DNA of 64,000 bases from Phyllobacterium myrsinacearum (GTDB taxonomy: Bacteria; Pseudomonadota; Alphaproteobacteria; Rhizobiales; Rhizobiaceae): contig NZ_PVBT01000001.1 in NCBI RefSeq assembly GCF_002980555.1, forward strand, positions 1,302,001 to 1,366,000, given 5' to 3'. Positions 25,125 through 34,047 of the stretch are shown one piece after another (within the stretch, counting starts at the first letter, position 1; the number at the start of each line of letters is the position of its first letter). The position numbers were made by a program, and so were the translations under genes. The notes under the pieces were generated by a model, which did not search any database, was not told the origin of the DNA, and worked only from the letters and a program-made list of their open reading frames with translations.

Positions 25125-27170
25125 TTAAAAGCGGATGGCGTAACGCAGCCCGTCATAGATGGCGGCATGGATGTTGCGGGCGTGCACCGCATCGCCGATC
25201 CGCAACAGATCGAACTGTCCTTCGGCATGGCGCTGCGGGAAAATGGCGCCACCATTGACCAGATTGCCGTAATCCACCGCACCGCCATTGCGCGACAGCG
25301 GCTTTAATTCCCGGTAGAGATCGTCGATCGGCAAGGTGCCGTGCTCGACAACCACCTGATCCACCAGCCGTTCCTCGCGATAATCCGGATCGAAATCCGA
25401 GCCCAGTGTCGCGACAAGCTGATTGCCGTTGCGGGCGACGCTGATCAGCCGCGTGTTGATGGTCACCCGCACCCCGTGCTCGTGGAATGCGCGCATATAG
25501 GGCACATGGTTCATGCCGCCCATTTCAGGCGCGAAGAACCGCTCCGGGCTGACGAGTTCAAGCCTTGCGCCGGCGCGCGCGATCATTTCCGCCGCGCTCA
25601 TGCCCTGATGGCCGCCATTGTCGTCATAGAGCAGCACCGTTTCGCCCGGTTTCACCGCGCCCGCCAGGATATCCCAGCTTGAGGTGACCAGCTCGCCGCC
25701 CGCCGCCAGGGGCGGGTTTTGCGGCAGCCCGCCGGTGGCGATCACCACCACGTCGGGGGAAAGCCCAAGCACATCGCCGGATTCGGCCCAGACATTGTAG
25801 CGCAGGGAAACACCCAGCCGCTGCAGCTCTTCCAGCCGCCAGTCGACAATGCCGATCATCTCCTTGCGCCGCGGATTCTGCGCGGCAAGACGCACCTGCC
25901 CGCCCGCGTGGTCCGAGGCCTCCAGCACGGTGACGCTGTGCCCGCTTTCGGCCGCAACACGCGCCGCTTCCAGCCCGGCTGGCCCCGCCCCGACAACAAC
26001 GACAGTCCGGCTCTTTGCCGCTTTGGCGACGGTGTGCGGCATGGTGCCTTCGCGGCCGGTCGCCGCATTGTGGATGCACAGCGCCTCGCCGCCCTCATAG
26101 ATGCGGTCGAGGCAATAGGTCGCGCCAACGCAGGGGCGGATGCGATGTTCCTCGCCCGCCTCGATTTTCCGCACGATATGCGGATCGGCGATATGGGCGC
26201 GGGTCATGCCGACCATATCAAGCTTGCCCTCGGCGACGGCATGGCGGGCCGTGGCCACATCGGCGATGCGCGCCGCGTGAAAGACCGGAAACTTTGTTTC
26301 CTGCCGGATGTCCCCGGCAAAATCCAGATGCGGCGACGAGCGCATGCCCTGCACTGGAATGACCTCGTTGAGCGCCGCATCCGTATCGATATGGCCGCGA
26401 ATGATGTTGAGAAAATCGAACTTGCCCGATGCCGCGATGCGCCGGGCAATCTCCACGCCCTCCTGCCGCGACAGGCCCTGCTCCCAGTCCTCGTCGGCGA
26501 CCATGCGGATGCCGACGATGAAATCGGGACCGACGGACCGGCGCACCGCGTCGATCACCGCCCAGGTGAAGCGCAGGCGGTTGTCGAGCGAACCGCCATA
26601 TTCATCCTCGCGCCGATTGGTGGCGGGCGACCAAAACCCGTCCATGAGATGGCCGTAGGCTTCGAACTCGATGCCGTCGAGCCCAGCGGCCTGCATGCGC
26701 TGCGCCGCTGACGCATAATCGGCAATGATCCGTTCGAGATCCCAGTCTTCGGCCTCTTTCGGAAAAGCCCGGTGAGCAGGCTCGCGCACCGGCGAGGCGG
26801 AAACCACGGGCAGCCAGTCCGCCTTGTTCCAGCTGGTGCGGCGGCCGAGATGCGTCAGCTGGATCATCACGGCGGCGCCGTGTTCATGACAGTCATCGGC
26901 CAGCTCGCGCAGCCAGGGCACGATCTCGTCCTTATACGCATGCAGATTGCCGAAGGCCGGCGGCGACTCGCGCGAGACAACAGCCGACCCCGCCGTCATT
27001 GTCAGAGCGATGCCGCCCTTGGCCTTCTCCACATGATAGAGCCGGTAGCGGGTCTTCGGCATTCCATCTTCCGAATAGGCGGGCTCGTGGCTGGTCGACA
27101 TCAGACGGTTTTTCAGGCGTAGATGTTTCAGCTGATAGGGCTGTAGAAGCGGATCGGCATGTGCGGACAA
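25125..27170 (-). CDS. Old-Yellow-Enzyme-type flavin oxidoreductase fused to NAD(P)/FAD domain (N-methylproline demethylase/TMADH-like)
   Basis: Multi-domain flavoenzyme of about 681 residues. Residues 1-360 form the FMN TIM barrel (with MIQLTHLGRRT and GLDGIEFEAYGHLMDGFWSP), and a Rossmann domain follows (TVVVVGAGPAGLEAARVAAE). The Fe-S region reads RPCVGATYC then 11 residues then C. Compared with trimethylamine dehydrogenase, this keeps three of four cluster cysteines. The family oxidatively demethylates amines such as dimethylglycine or N-methylproline. The start is TTG 27170 with a weak binding site; no in-frame ATG precedes the conserved core. It is convergent with a betaine-type binding protein. 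Confidence 0.83.
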   Translation of the reverse strand: MSAHADPLLQPYQLKHLRLKNRLMSTSHEPAYSEDGMPKTRYRLYHVEKAKGGIALTMTAGSAVVSRESPPAFGNLHAYKDEIVPWLRELADDCHEHGAAVMIQLTHLGRRTSWNKADWLPVVSASPVREPAHRAFPKEAEDWDLERIIADYASAAQRMQAAGLDGIEFEAYGHLMDGFWSPATNRREDEYGGSLDNRLRFTWAVIDAVRRSVGPDFIVGIRMVADEDWEQGLSRQEGVEIARRIAASGKFDFLNIIRGHIDTDAALNEVIPVQGMRSSPHLDFAGDIRQETKFPVFHAARIADVATARHAVAEGKLDMVGMTRAHIADPHIVRKIEAGEEHRIRPCVGATYCLDRIYEGGEALCIHNAATGREGTMPHTVAKAAKSRTVVVVGAGPAGLEAARVAAESGHSVTVLEASDHAGGQVRLAAQNPRRKEMIGIVDWRLEELQRLGVSLRYNVWAESGDVLGLSPDVVVIATGGLPQNPPLAAGGELVTSSWDILAGAVKPGETVLLYDDNGGHQGMSAAEMIARAGARLELVSPERFFAPEMGGMNHVPYMRAFHEHGVRVTINTRLISVARNGNQLVATLGSDFDPDYREERLVDQVVVEHGTLPIDDLYRELKPLSRNGGAVDYGNLVNGGAIFPQRHAEGQFDLLRIGDAVHARNIHAAIYDGLRYAIRF

Positions 27171-27439
27171 TGGTCTCGGTTCCCGTTGTTTTCCGCGATC
27201 CTACAGCGGGAATCACCCGACGGGTTTCTCCCACGCGACTTAAAGTGGTGCGGATTCGTCAGATGCGTGCCGCGGCTTGTCCACCTTGTGGTTGCAACGC
27301 AAAATGCACCGGCATTCACAACGGCTTGATCGCAAAGAAATTCCCTAAATCCGCTCCGCCGCGCCGCGTCTACGTCATGGATGAAAATTTTTCATACCCG
27401 TTTCACATGGATGCAACCAACAGCGGAGAGATGATCCCG

Positions 27440-27904
27440 ATGATCAGTGAAATCACCTGCCCGGACGACAAGAGCGCCCTGTGCGCCGATATCATGAGCG
27501 GCCTGCCGGAATGGTTCGAGGAGCCGGACGGCATTGCTGCCTGCGCCGGTCTGGTAACGGGCCTGCCCGTCCTTGCCCATACGGACAGCGGAACCCGCAC
27601 GGGTTTCATTGCGCTCAAATACCATCCGCCGGCGGCGGCGGAAATTTTTGTGATCGCCACACGCCGGGAATTTCATGGCCGGGGAATCGGCCATTCCCTC
27701 CTCAAAGCCGCCGAAGCCCATGCGCGGCGGTCCGGCTGTTCCCTGCTGACGGTCAAGACGCTGGCGCCGCGCGGCCGGCATGAACCGCATCTCGACAGCA
27801 CGCGCGCCTTCTACGGGCGCAACGGTTTTCTCAAGGCGGAAATCTTCCCCACATTGTGGGCGGAAGGCCATCCATGCCTCTTTTTGGTCAAACCGCTGCA
27901 TTAG
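27440..27904 (+). CDS. GNAT family N-acetyltransferase
   Basis: Acetyltransferase of about 154 residues. The acetyl-CoA motif is in ATRREFHGRGIGHSLLKAAE (the R-x-x-G-x-G/A form), followed by a late STRAFYGRNGFLKAE stretch typical of the GNAT C-terminal half. ATG 27440 is chosen because GGAGAG lies 9 bp upstream; ATGs at 27431, 27407 and 27377 are in frame. The acetyl acceptor is unknown. It stands alone between the demethylase-like gene and the export ABC pair. The 270 bp before it show no other gene. Confidence 0.82.
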   Translation: MISEITCPDDKSALCADIMSGLPEWFEEPDGIAACAGLVTGLPVLAHTDSGTRTGFIALKYHPPAAAEIFVIATRREFHGRGIGHSLLKAAEAHARRSGCSLLTVKTLAPRGRHEPHLDSTRAFYGRNGFLKAEIFPTLWAEGHPCLFLVKPLH

Positions 27905-28088
27905 GCGATCACCGCAAATCTCCTGTCCGGAGCCGGTTTTGATCGAGCCATCGGCGTGCTATTGCGCTCTACGGTGTTGATGAAATGCGATGCGGCTTGG
28001 AATTGTTCCGGCAACGGGTGTATAGGCAGGTCCGGCAGGGCCTTGCCGGCATAGCAAAGCCGTATTTGAGAGAAAGACGCGCGTCGAC

Positions 28089-28895
28089 ATGACCATAGCG
28101 AATTCGCGGAAAATCACCGCCTGGGAAGACATCACGGCTGCCGTGGGCAATTTTCATCTGGCGGCGCTGCTCGGCTGGCAGGACGTGGCGCAGCGCTACC
28201 GGCGCTCCAGCGTCGGCGCCTTCTGGCTGACCATCAACATGGGCGTGCTCATCGGCGCCATGGGCCTGATATTCGGCACCATTTTCCGCTCGCCCATGTC
28301 CGAGTTCCTCCCCTTCATCTGCGTCGGCCTCATCCTGTGGGGCTATTTTTCGCAGCTGATCAACGAGGGCTGCCTCAGCTTCATCTCCAACACCGAGACG
28401 ATGCTGCAATTGCCGCTGCCGTTCTTCACCTATGTCCTGCGCACCTGGTGGCGCAACTCGATCATCCTGTTCCACAACATCATTATTTTCCCCATCGTGC
28501 TGCTGCTGTTCGGCAAGTTCATGGGATGGACGGCGCTGCTGGTCTTCCCGGCCTTCTTTCTCGTCTCGCTCAACCTTCTGTGGATGATGGTGGTGCTGGC
28601 GGTGGTGTGCACGCGCTACCGCGATCTGACGCAGATCATTCAGAACGTCATGCAGGTCGGCATGTATGTGACGCCCATCATGTGGCAGCCGCACCAACTG
28701 CCGGCGGACAAATCCATGCTGATGCTGGATCTCAACCCCTTCTACCACCTTGTCAGCGTGATCCGCGAGCCGCTGCTCGGACAGATGGGCACCCCGCTCA
28801 ACTGGGGCGTGGTTGCCGGCATGGCTGTCATCGGATGGGGCATCGCCCTGCTTTTCCTCAACCGCTACCGCTCGCGCATCACCTATTGGCTCTAG
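28089..28895 (+). CDS. ABC-2 type polysaccharide export permease (Wzm/KpsM-like)
   Basis: Inner-membrane export permease of 268 residues with six predicted spans, in the ABC-2 family. The N-terminal motif VAQRYRRSSVGAFWLTINMG is the usual Wzm/KpsM/RfbA entry. It would form the channel for an undecaprenyl-linked O-antigen, capsule or teichoic-acid-like polymer. It pairs with the ATPase 42 bp downstream. No glycosyltransferase gene is beside it, so the polymer is unknown and is probably made elsewhere in the genome. Confidence 0.88.
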   Translation: MTIANSRKITAWEDITAAVGNFHLAALLGWQDVAQRYRRSSVGAFWLTINMGVLIGAMGLIFGTIFRSPMSEFLPFICVGLILWGYFSQLINEGCLSFISNTETMLQLPLPFFTYVLRTWWRNSIILFHNIIIFPIVLLLFGKFMGWTALLVFPAFFLVSLNLLWMMVVLAVVCTRYRDLTQIIQNVMQVGMYVTPIMWQPHQLPADKSMLMLDLNPFYHLVSVIREPLLGQMGTPLNWGVVAGMAVIGWGIALLFLNRYRSRITYWL

Positions 28896-28937
28896 GCCCT
28901 TTCGGCACGCCCCACCCCTTTTCCTGCGAAGGCCAAC

Positions 28938-29684
28938 ATGACTTCAATGATTCTCGACAATGTCACCGTGGATTTTCCGATCTACAACGCGAAAAGCCGG
29001 TCGCTCAAGAACCAGGTCATGAGTCTGGCCACCGGCGGCACCATCGGCTCGAACGCCGAAGGCCATGTGGTCATCCGCGGGCTGGAGGCCATCAGCCTCA
29101 CCCTGAACGAGGGCGAGCGGCTCGGCCTGATCGGGCACAATGGCTCGGGAAAGACCACGCTCCTGCGGGTGATGAGCGGCGTGTATTATCCCTCGGGCGG
29201 GCGCATCGCCATCAACGGCAAATGCACCTCGCTGATCAACATCTCGCTGGGCATCGACCCGGAAGCCACGGGCCGCGAAAACATCCGCATCCGCGGTGCT
29301 CTCCTCGGCTTTTCCAAGCGCGAGATGGCGGCCAAGCAGGCGGAGATCGAGGCATTCTCCGAGCTCGGCAATTTTCTCGACATGCCGGTCAGGACCTATT
29401 CGACCGGCATGCAGCTGCGCCTGGCCTTTTCGATCTCGACCGTCATCCAGCCGGAAATCCTGATCATGGATGAATGGCTGGCGGCGGGCGATGAAAGCTT
29501 TCAGAACAAGGCCAATGAGCGCCTGCACGACCTCGTCAACAAGACCAGGATCCTGATCATCGCCAGCCACTCCAGACAGTTGCTCCTGGCCAATTGCAGC
29601 CGTATCGTCTGGCTCGAACATGGCAAGGTCAAGATGGATGGAGATGCCGAAACCGTCGCCAATGCCTATTTCGGCCACCAATAG
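28938..29684 (+). CDS. Polysaccharide export ABC ATP-binding protein (Wzt/KpsT-like)
   Basis: ATPase of 248 residues. Walker A is GHNGSGKTT, the signature region is TYSTGMQLRLAFSISTVIQP, Walker B is ILIMDEWLAAGD and the H-loop is IASHSR. The divergent signature (YSTGM rather than LSGGQ) and the INISLGIDPEATGRENIRIR segment are typical of Wzt/KpsT proteins. The C-terminal carbohydrate-binding extension of Wzt is absent, so it is a KpsT-length form. It forms a two-gene unit with the permease just upstream. Confidence 0.9.
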   Translation: MTSMILDNVTVDFPIYNAKSRSLKNQVMSLATGGTIGSNAEGHVVIRGLEAISLTLNEGERLGLIGHNGSGKTTLLRVMSGVYYPSGGRIAINGKCTSLINISLGIDPEATGRENIRIRGALLGFSKREMAAKQAEIEAFSELGNFLDMPVRTYSTGMQLRLAFSISTVIQPEILIMDEWLAAGDESFQNKANERLHDLVNKTRILIIASHSRQLLLANCSRIVWLEHGKVKMDGDAETVANAYFGHQ

Positions 29685-29806
29685 CGCACGTCGCGGCGTA
29701 GGCCAGTAGGGCGCGCTCGACATGCGGCGGAAGGATAGCGCCTCCTGACACTATGCTGTCAGGACCCCTGTTGTATGCGGGACCATCACAATGAAGGGAC
29801 CATTCC

Positions 29807-31078
29807 ATGCATAAGGCCGACATGAACCGTCTTTTCGAAAGATTATGGCACGGCGAAGCGGCCATGGAAGAATGGAGCGCGGCCGTTGCCGGCGGTTCAG
29901 CGCACGCGGTCCACGACGATATGATCGTTGTCTCGACGCATTACGTGGTTGGCAATGTCACGGCAATCCGCACCGGCGCCGGGCTGGTGCTCGTCGATAC
30001 TGGCGGCAGGGAAACTGCACGGGAAACGCTCGGCGTGATCCGCCGCTGGGATAGCAGCCCCATCCACACGGTCATCTACACCCATGGTCATATCGACCAC
30101 ACATGGGGAGCCCGTCTTCTGGATGAGGAAGCGGACGTCAACGGCGTTGCTCGCCCGCGCATCGTTGCACACCGCAACATATTGCAGCGCTTCGCGCGTT
30201 ATGATCAGTCACAGGATCTGAACAGTCTCATCATGGGACGTCAGTTCAACAAAGCCGGCTATGTCTTCCCCGGCGAGCACCGGCGTCCGGATGAAGTCTA
30301 TGACGATCAGCTTTGCCTCGATGTCGGCGGCCTGCGCATCGAACTGACACACGGGCGCGGCGAAACGGATGATGCGACCTTTGTCTGGCTGCCGCAGAAG
30401 AAAATCCTGGTCAGCGGTGATTTTGTCATTTGGGTGTTCCCGAACGCCGGCAATCCGCGCAAAGTCCAGCGATATCCGCAGGATTGGGCGGCGACGCTTC
30501 GGAAAATGCATGCGCTTGAGCCCAACATCCTGGTTCCCGGCCATGGACCGGTCGTTTCAGGCGCCGCCCGCGTGGCTGAGATGCTGGATGACGCCGCCAG
30601 CGCCCTGGAGAGCCTTGTCAATCAGACACTTGAGCGAATGAACAGGGGAGAGACACTGAATTCAATCCTGCACAGTGTCCGCGCGCCTTCGGAGCTTCTC
30701 GGCAAACCCTATCTCCTGCCGAAATATGACGATCCCGCCTTTGTCGTGCGCAGCGTCTGGCACCTCTATGCCGGATGGTTTGACGGAAACCCCGCGCACC
30801 TCAAGCCGGCGGCTGACCAGGACCTCGGCCGGGAAATCGCACACCTTGCGGGCGGTGTGGGAAACCTGGCGAAACAAGCCGAAGCGCTGCGGGCCGCGGG
30901 CCAGATGCGCGTGGCCGCACACCTGATCGAATTTGCCGTGGCCGCCGCCCCGCAGGACAAGGCGGTTCACCGTGTCCGGGCAGCCATCTATGCCGACTGC
31001 ATCGACGCGGAGACGTCCTTGATCGGCAAGGCGATCCTGGCCTATTCACTGCGCGAGTCCGAAGAACACCTGCAATAG
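29807..31078 (+). CDS. MBL-fold metallo-hydrolase with alkyl-sulfatase-type dimerisation region
   Basis: Protein of 423 residues. The zinc motif THGHIDH is at residues 92-98, followed by the downstream metal ligands in HGRGETDDATFVW and VPGHGPVVSG. The C-terminal half (WHLYAGWFDGNPAHLKP) matches the alkyl-sulfatase dimerisation domain. It may hydrolyse alkyl sulfate esters or another ester or lactone. No signal peptide is seen, unlike secreted SdsA1-type enzymes, so it is probably cytoplasmic. It stands alone, and the substrate is uncertain. Confidence 0.83.
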   Translation: MHKADMNRLFERLWHGEAAMEEWSAAVAGGSAHAVHDDMIVVSTHYVVGNVTAIRTGAGLVLVDTGGRETARETLGVIRRWDSSPIHTVIYTHGHIDHTWGARLLDEEADVNGVARPRIVAHRNILQRFARYDQSQDLNSLIMGRQFNKAGYVFPGEHRRPDEVYDDQLCLDVGGLRIELTHGRGETDDATFVWLPQKKILVSGDFVIWVFPNAGNPRKVQRYPQDWAATLRKMHALEPNILVPGHGPVVSGAARVAEMLDDAASALESLVNQTLERMNRGETLNSILHSVRAPSELLGKPYLLPKYDDPAFVVRSVWHLYAGWFDGNPAHLKPAADQDLGREIAHLAGGVGNLAKQAEALRAAGQMRVAAHLIEFAVAAAPQDKAVHRVRAAIYADCIDAETSLIGKAILAYSLRESEEHLQ

Positions 31079-31109
31079 CAGGCTCAGGCGGCAAATGGCC
31101 AGGCTGCGT

Positions 31110-31691
31110 TCAAGGCAGGGATATGCCGTAAATCCCCGCATCGTTGATGTGGACCGGTCCGGCCCTTTTGCCGGAATAGGCGTTATTCTGCGCACCGAAC
31201 TTTTTTTCGAGGGCTTCGGTTACCTTGCGATCGTCCTCGCCATCCGGATTACCCATTGCATTGATGACGGTTTCCAGGGAAAGACCGAGATCCTTCAGGC
31301 CGAGACCTTCCTCGAGCCCGTCGATAATCTTTTCACCGCCCTGATGCAGTTTCAGCGCCAGAAACGCGATCTTGACGGCCTTGAAGTAGTCCGTCTTGGT
31401 TGCATATTTGGACTCATCGACATTCAACGCCTCTCCGGTGCGCTCGAACAGCTCGATCTTGATCTGATTGATGCTTGGACGGCTGTTCGCACCGAACATC
31501 GATTCAAAGACCTTTGAACGCGCCTGGCCTGTCAGAGGATTGGCGCTGGAGGCTTCGTCCCCCGCAACACCGTTGGCAATGGCCACGAGATTGTCCGCCC
31601 TGCTCCGTCTGCTTTCCTGCGAAGACAACAGATCAGCCGACTGCTGAAGAATGAGCGAAGCGACATTCGTTGCGGAAGAAATCGATGTCAT
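31110..31691 (-). CDS. Hypothetical protein, 193 residues, cysteine-free
   Basis: I do not recognise this family. The protein starts with a Ser/Ala-rich stretch (MTSISSATNVASLILQQSAD), has a charged central helix region (SINQIKIELFERTGEALNVD), a Lys/Leu-rich helical part (TDYFKAVKIAFLALKLHQGG) and a short C-terminus ending IYGISLP. It has no cysteine, no signal peptide and no membrane segment. It is convergent with the MBL hydrolase (31 bp apart). A secreted or surface-associated helical protein is possible but unsupported. ATG 31691 is a clean start. Confidence 0.65.
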   Translation of the reverse strand: MTSISSATNVASLILQQSADLLSSQESRRSRADNLVAIANGVAGDEASSANPLTGQARSKVFESMFGANSRPSINQIKIELFERTGEALNVDESKYATKTDYFKAVKIAFLALKLHQGGEKIIDGLEEGLGLKDLGLSLETVINAMGNPDGEDDRKVTEALEKKFGAQNNAYSGKRAGPVHINDAGIYGISLP

Positions 31692-31872
31692 GTGTAATCC
31701 CCGGTTTGCGCAGACTTGGCTTGCACGCAGTCATGGTGGATGAGTCGATGGATATTGTCACGTGGCGGCGCAGTTTTCTTTAATTCTATAGATTTTGATT
31801 AAGGTTTTGATAATTTTCAAAGTAATAAACGGCGCTTGCCCGACCACTGTTCCTTCGGCTTGCTTCCCCGGC

Positions 31873-32190
31873 TTACAATTTGACACCCGGCAGCCTGCTG
31901 GCCTGCACGATCCAATCCGCGATGAGGGCTTCATCCAGCACATCGTTCTCGCGGATATGGACATAGCGCGTCCCTTCCATCTTCGAGCTGACGGGCGGAA
32001 CAGGCGTCAGTGACGTCCCGCGCAGGAAGGTCAACTGCACGTAGTTCCTGTAGCAATACATGGCGAAGAACCGGCCATCTTCCTTGCCGTAAAGCGGCGT
32101 GTTCCATTTGACCGCTTTCTGCACATCCGGGCAGACCCGCGTGACAATGGCATCGATGCGCTGTCCGATCTGCCTTTTCCAGCCGGGCAT
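31873..32190 (-). pseudogene. DUF1801/YdhG-like protein, probably N-terminally truncated
   Basis: The reading frame gives 105 residues starting MPGWKRQIGQRIDAIV, with the family core VKWNTPLYGKEDGRFFAMYC and a C-terminal half ending near RLPGVKL. DUF1801 proteins usually begin 20-40 residues earlier, with a YIAxMPxW-type motif. Here that motif is in frame (TAT ATC GCC GCC just before the ATG), but a TAG at 32214-32216 cuts it off from any upstream start. It is either a truncated but expressed form or a pseudogene by nonsense mutation. Its function in the family is unknown. Confidence 0.6.
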
Positions 32191-32344
32191 GGCGGCGATA
32201 TAGGCCGGACCCTAGCACACCGCGCGCCGTGCCGGAATGGCCGTCAGACGGTAACGAGAACGGCGCAAGTAGGGACATCGTTGTCACCTTGATTTCCTGG
32301 CGTAGCAGTTGTTGGATACTGTTTGTATTCTGGAGGCCAAACAA

Positions 32345-32707
32345 ATGACAAAGCACAAGTCATCATTGCCACCATCAACGGGTGAAACAGGAACCGGTCA
32401 ATACTTTGATCGGAACGAATCCGTGAAAGTCAGGTGGCCTTTTGGTATCGAAGTAATCAGGATACATATTCCGCGTGACTGTCATTACAAAGTAAAATTG
32501 GCCCCCACCGACGAGAACGAATACAATGTCGACGTCATTACAAGCCGCGCACTGACGCGCGCCGAGAAGGATTGTATTGCGACGGCGTATTATGAAACGA
32601 CGCCCTTTGTCCTGGAGTCCGATATCACATTCGTGGCTGCGCAGCGCGGTTTTACCAACGGCGTGCCCGACGAGGAGTGGACGACCAACAGCGGCCCGAG
32701 TTTTTGA
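32345..32707 (+). CDS. Hypothetical protein, 120 residues
   Basis: I do not recognise this protein. It is soluble, with a Ser/Thr-rich N-terminus, a central beta-rich part (VRWPFGIEVIRIHIPRDCHY) and a C-terminus containing GFTNGVPDEEW. ATG 32345 is preceded by CTGGAGG at a suitable distance, a strong binding site that supports expression. It lies convergent to the GGDEF gene (12 bp apart). Codon use is a little less GC-rich than its neighbours. Confidence 0.6.
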   Translation: MTKHKSSLPPSTGETGTGQYFDRNESVKVRWPFGIEVIRIHIPRDCHYKVKLAPTDENEYNVDVITSRALTRAEKDCIATAYYETTPFVLESDITFVAAQRGFTNGVPDEEWTTNSGPSF

Positions 32708-32719
32708 CCTGACCAGCGG

Positions 32720-33880
32720 TCACACCGCAAGCTCGACTCGGTTTTTGCCATTGGATTTGGCGATGTAAAGGGCTTCATCGGCGCGCCGCAGCACGTCGGC
32801 AAAGCTCGCATCCTTGGACCGGTTGACGGCAGCGCCGATGGAAACCGTGACGGGAATGGTCATGGTGTTGACGGTGAACGGATCGGATTCAACCAACCGG
32901 CGGATGCGTTCCGCTGCTGCTTTCGCCTCCAGTTCGCTCAGTCCGCCGAAAAGCACGACGAATTCTTCGCCGCCGGAACGGGAAACCAGGTCCGATTTAC
33001 CGACACCGCTTTGCAGCCTGGAGGCCACGTGTATCAGCGCCTTGTCGCCGATCTCGTGCCCATAGGTATCGTTGATCGCCTTGAATGCATCGATGTCAAG
33101 GACAGCAAGCGCCAGCCCGTCCGTGCGCTTCGACGCCTCGAGAAAGCGCTCATTGCCGATTTCCGTCAGCGTCCGCCTGTTGGGCAGGCCCGTGAGGTAA
33201 TCGGTCGACGCGGCAAACTCCCATTGCCGCCGGATATGTTCCGTACACATCAGCACGAATGTCGTCGTGCCGATGATGGGCAATACGGTCATGAACAGCG
33301 GCGTGATGGGATTGAGCGAACTGGCATTGCCCGCCACGTTGAAATCCGGCGGCAGCTGCATCTGGAAGTAATAGATCGCCCGCAAGACCGTAAAAGCCGT
33401 GACGACGGAGAAAATGAAGGCCAGCATTTTCCGGCTGAGGGCAGCATCCCGGTGGGCGTTTTGCGTCAGCGTCCGGACGCTGGACATCATCAGCCAGACC
33501 CAGACAATCGAAACGATGATGAGTCTTGCCTCGAAGACCGGATGAACCGCCGAGTACCACAAGACCCCGAGGATTCCGCATGCCGCCGGCGCCAGGATCA
33601 GGGCATTCACCGGCGCGCCATAGAATGTCCTGAGCGACCACTGATAGGCCGTCAGGCCGAGCAGAAAGGCGCAATTGGCGGTCATGATGGAAACCAGGGC
33701 GGGGACAAGCGTTCCGAAAGCGAACACGGTACAACCAATCGCGATGAGCAGCGTTCCGGCCAGCCAGCGCATGGCTGCCGGTTGCAGCATCTTCGGAACA
33801 TCGCGGTAGATGACCGCCAGCACGGCGCTGTTGGCCAGTATCAACAGCGAGACGGTGCTGAATATGGTCCTTGAATCCAT
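32720..33880 (-). CDS. Membrane-anchored diguanylate cyclase (GGDEF)
   Basis: Protein of 386 residues. The N-terminal about 200 residues hold roughly six hydrophobic segments and so form a membrane sensor region of unknown ligand. The C-terminal GGDEF domain has the active-site loop GGEEF at residues 303-307, a form compatible with cyclic-di-GMP synthesis from two GTP. The inhibitory I-site RxxD, five residues upstream, is replaced by GKSD, so product inhibition is probably lost. It is a single gene. Confidence 0.9.
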   Translation of the reverse strand: MDSRTIFSTVSLLILANSAVLAVIYRDVPKMLQPAAMRWLAGTLLIAIGCTVFAFGTLVPALVSIMTANCAFLLGLTAYQWSLRTFYGAPVNALILAPAACGILGVLWYSAVHPVFEARLIIVSIVWVWLMMSSVRTLTQNAHRDAALSRKMLAFIFSVVTAFTVLRAIYYFQMQLPPDFNVAGNASSLNPITPLFMTVLPIIGTTTFVLMCTEHIRRQWEFAASTDYLTGLPNRRTLTEIGNERFLEASKRTDGLALAVLDIDAFKAINDTYGHEIGDKALIHVASRLQSGVGKSDLVSRSGGEEFVVLFGGLSELEAKAAAERIRRLVESDPFTVNTMTIPVTVSIGAAVNRSKDASFADVLRRADEALYIAKSNGKNRVELAV

Positions 33881-34047
33881 GGAACGGGAACGCCTCGATC
33901 GCTTTGCAGGAGAGGTATCCGGGACATGGCGGCGGTCAATGCTTGCCCGGCCGGGCTCCCACCCTCTTTCCGCCTAGAGATAACCGATATTGCTTTAGAA
34001 TTGGTAGCGGCGTCCATGCGGATGATGACGGGCCTGCCCCCGTCGCC

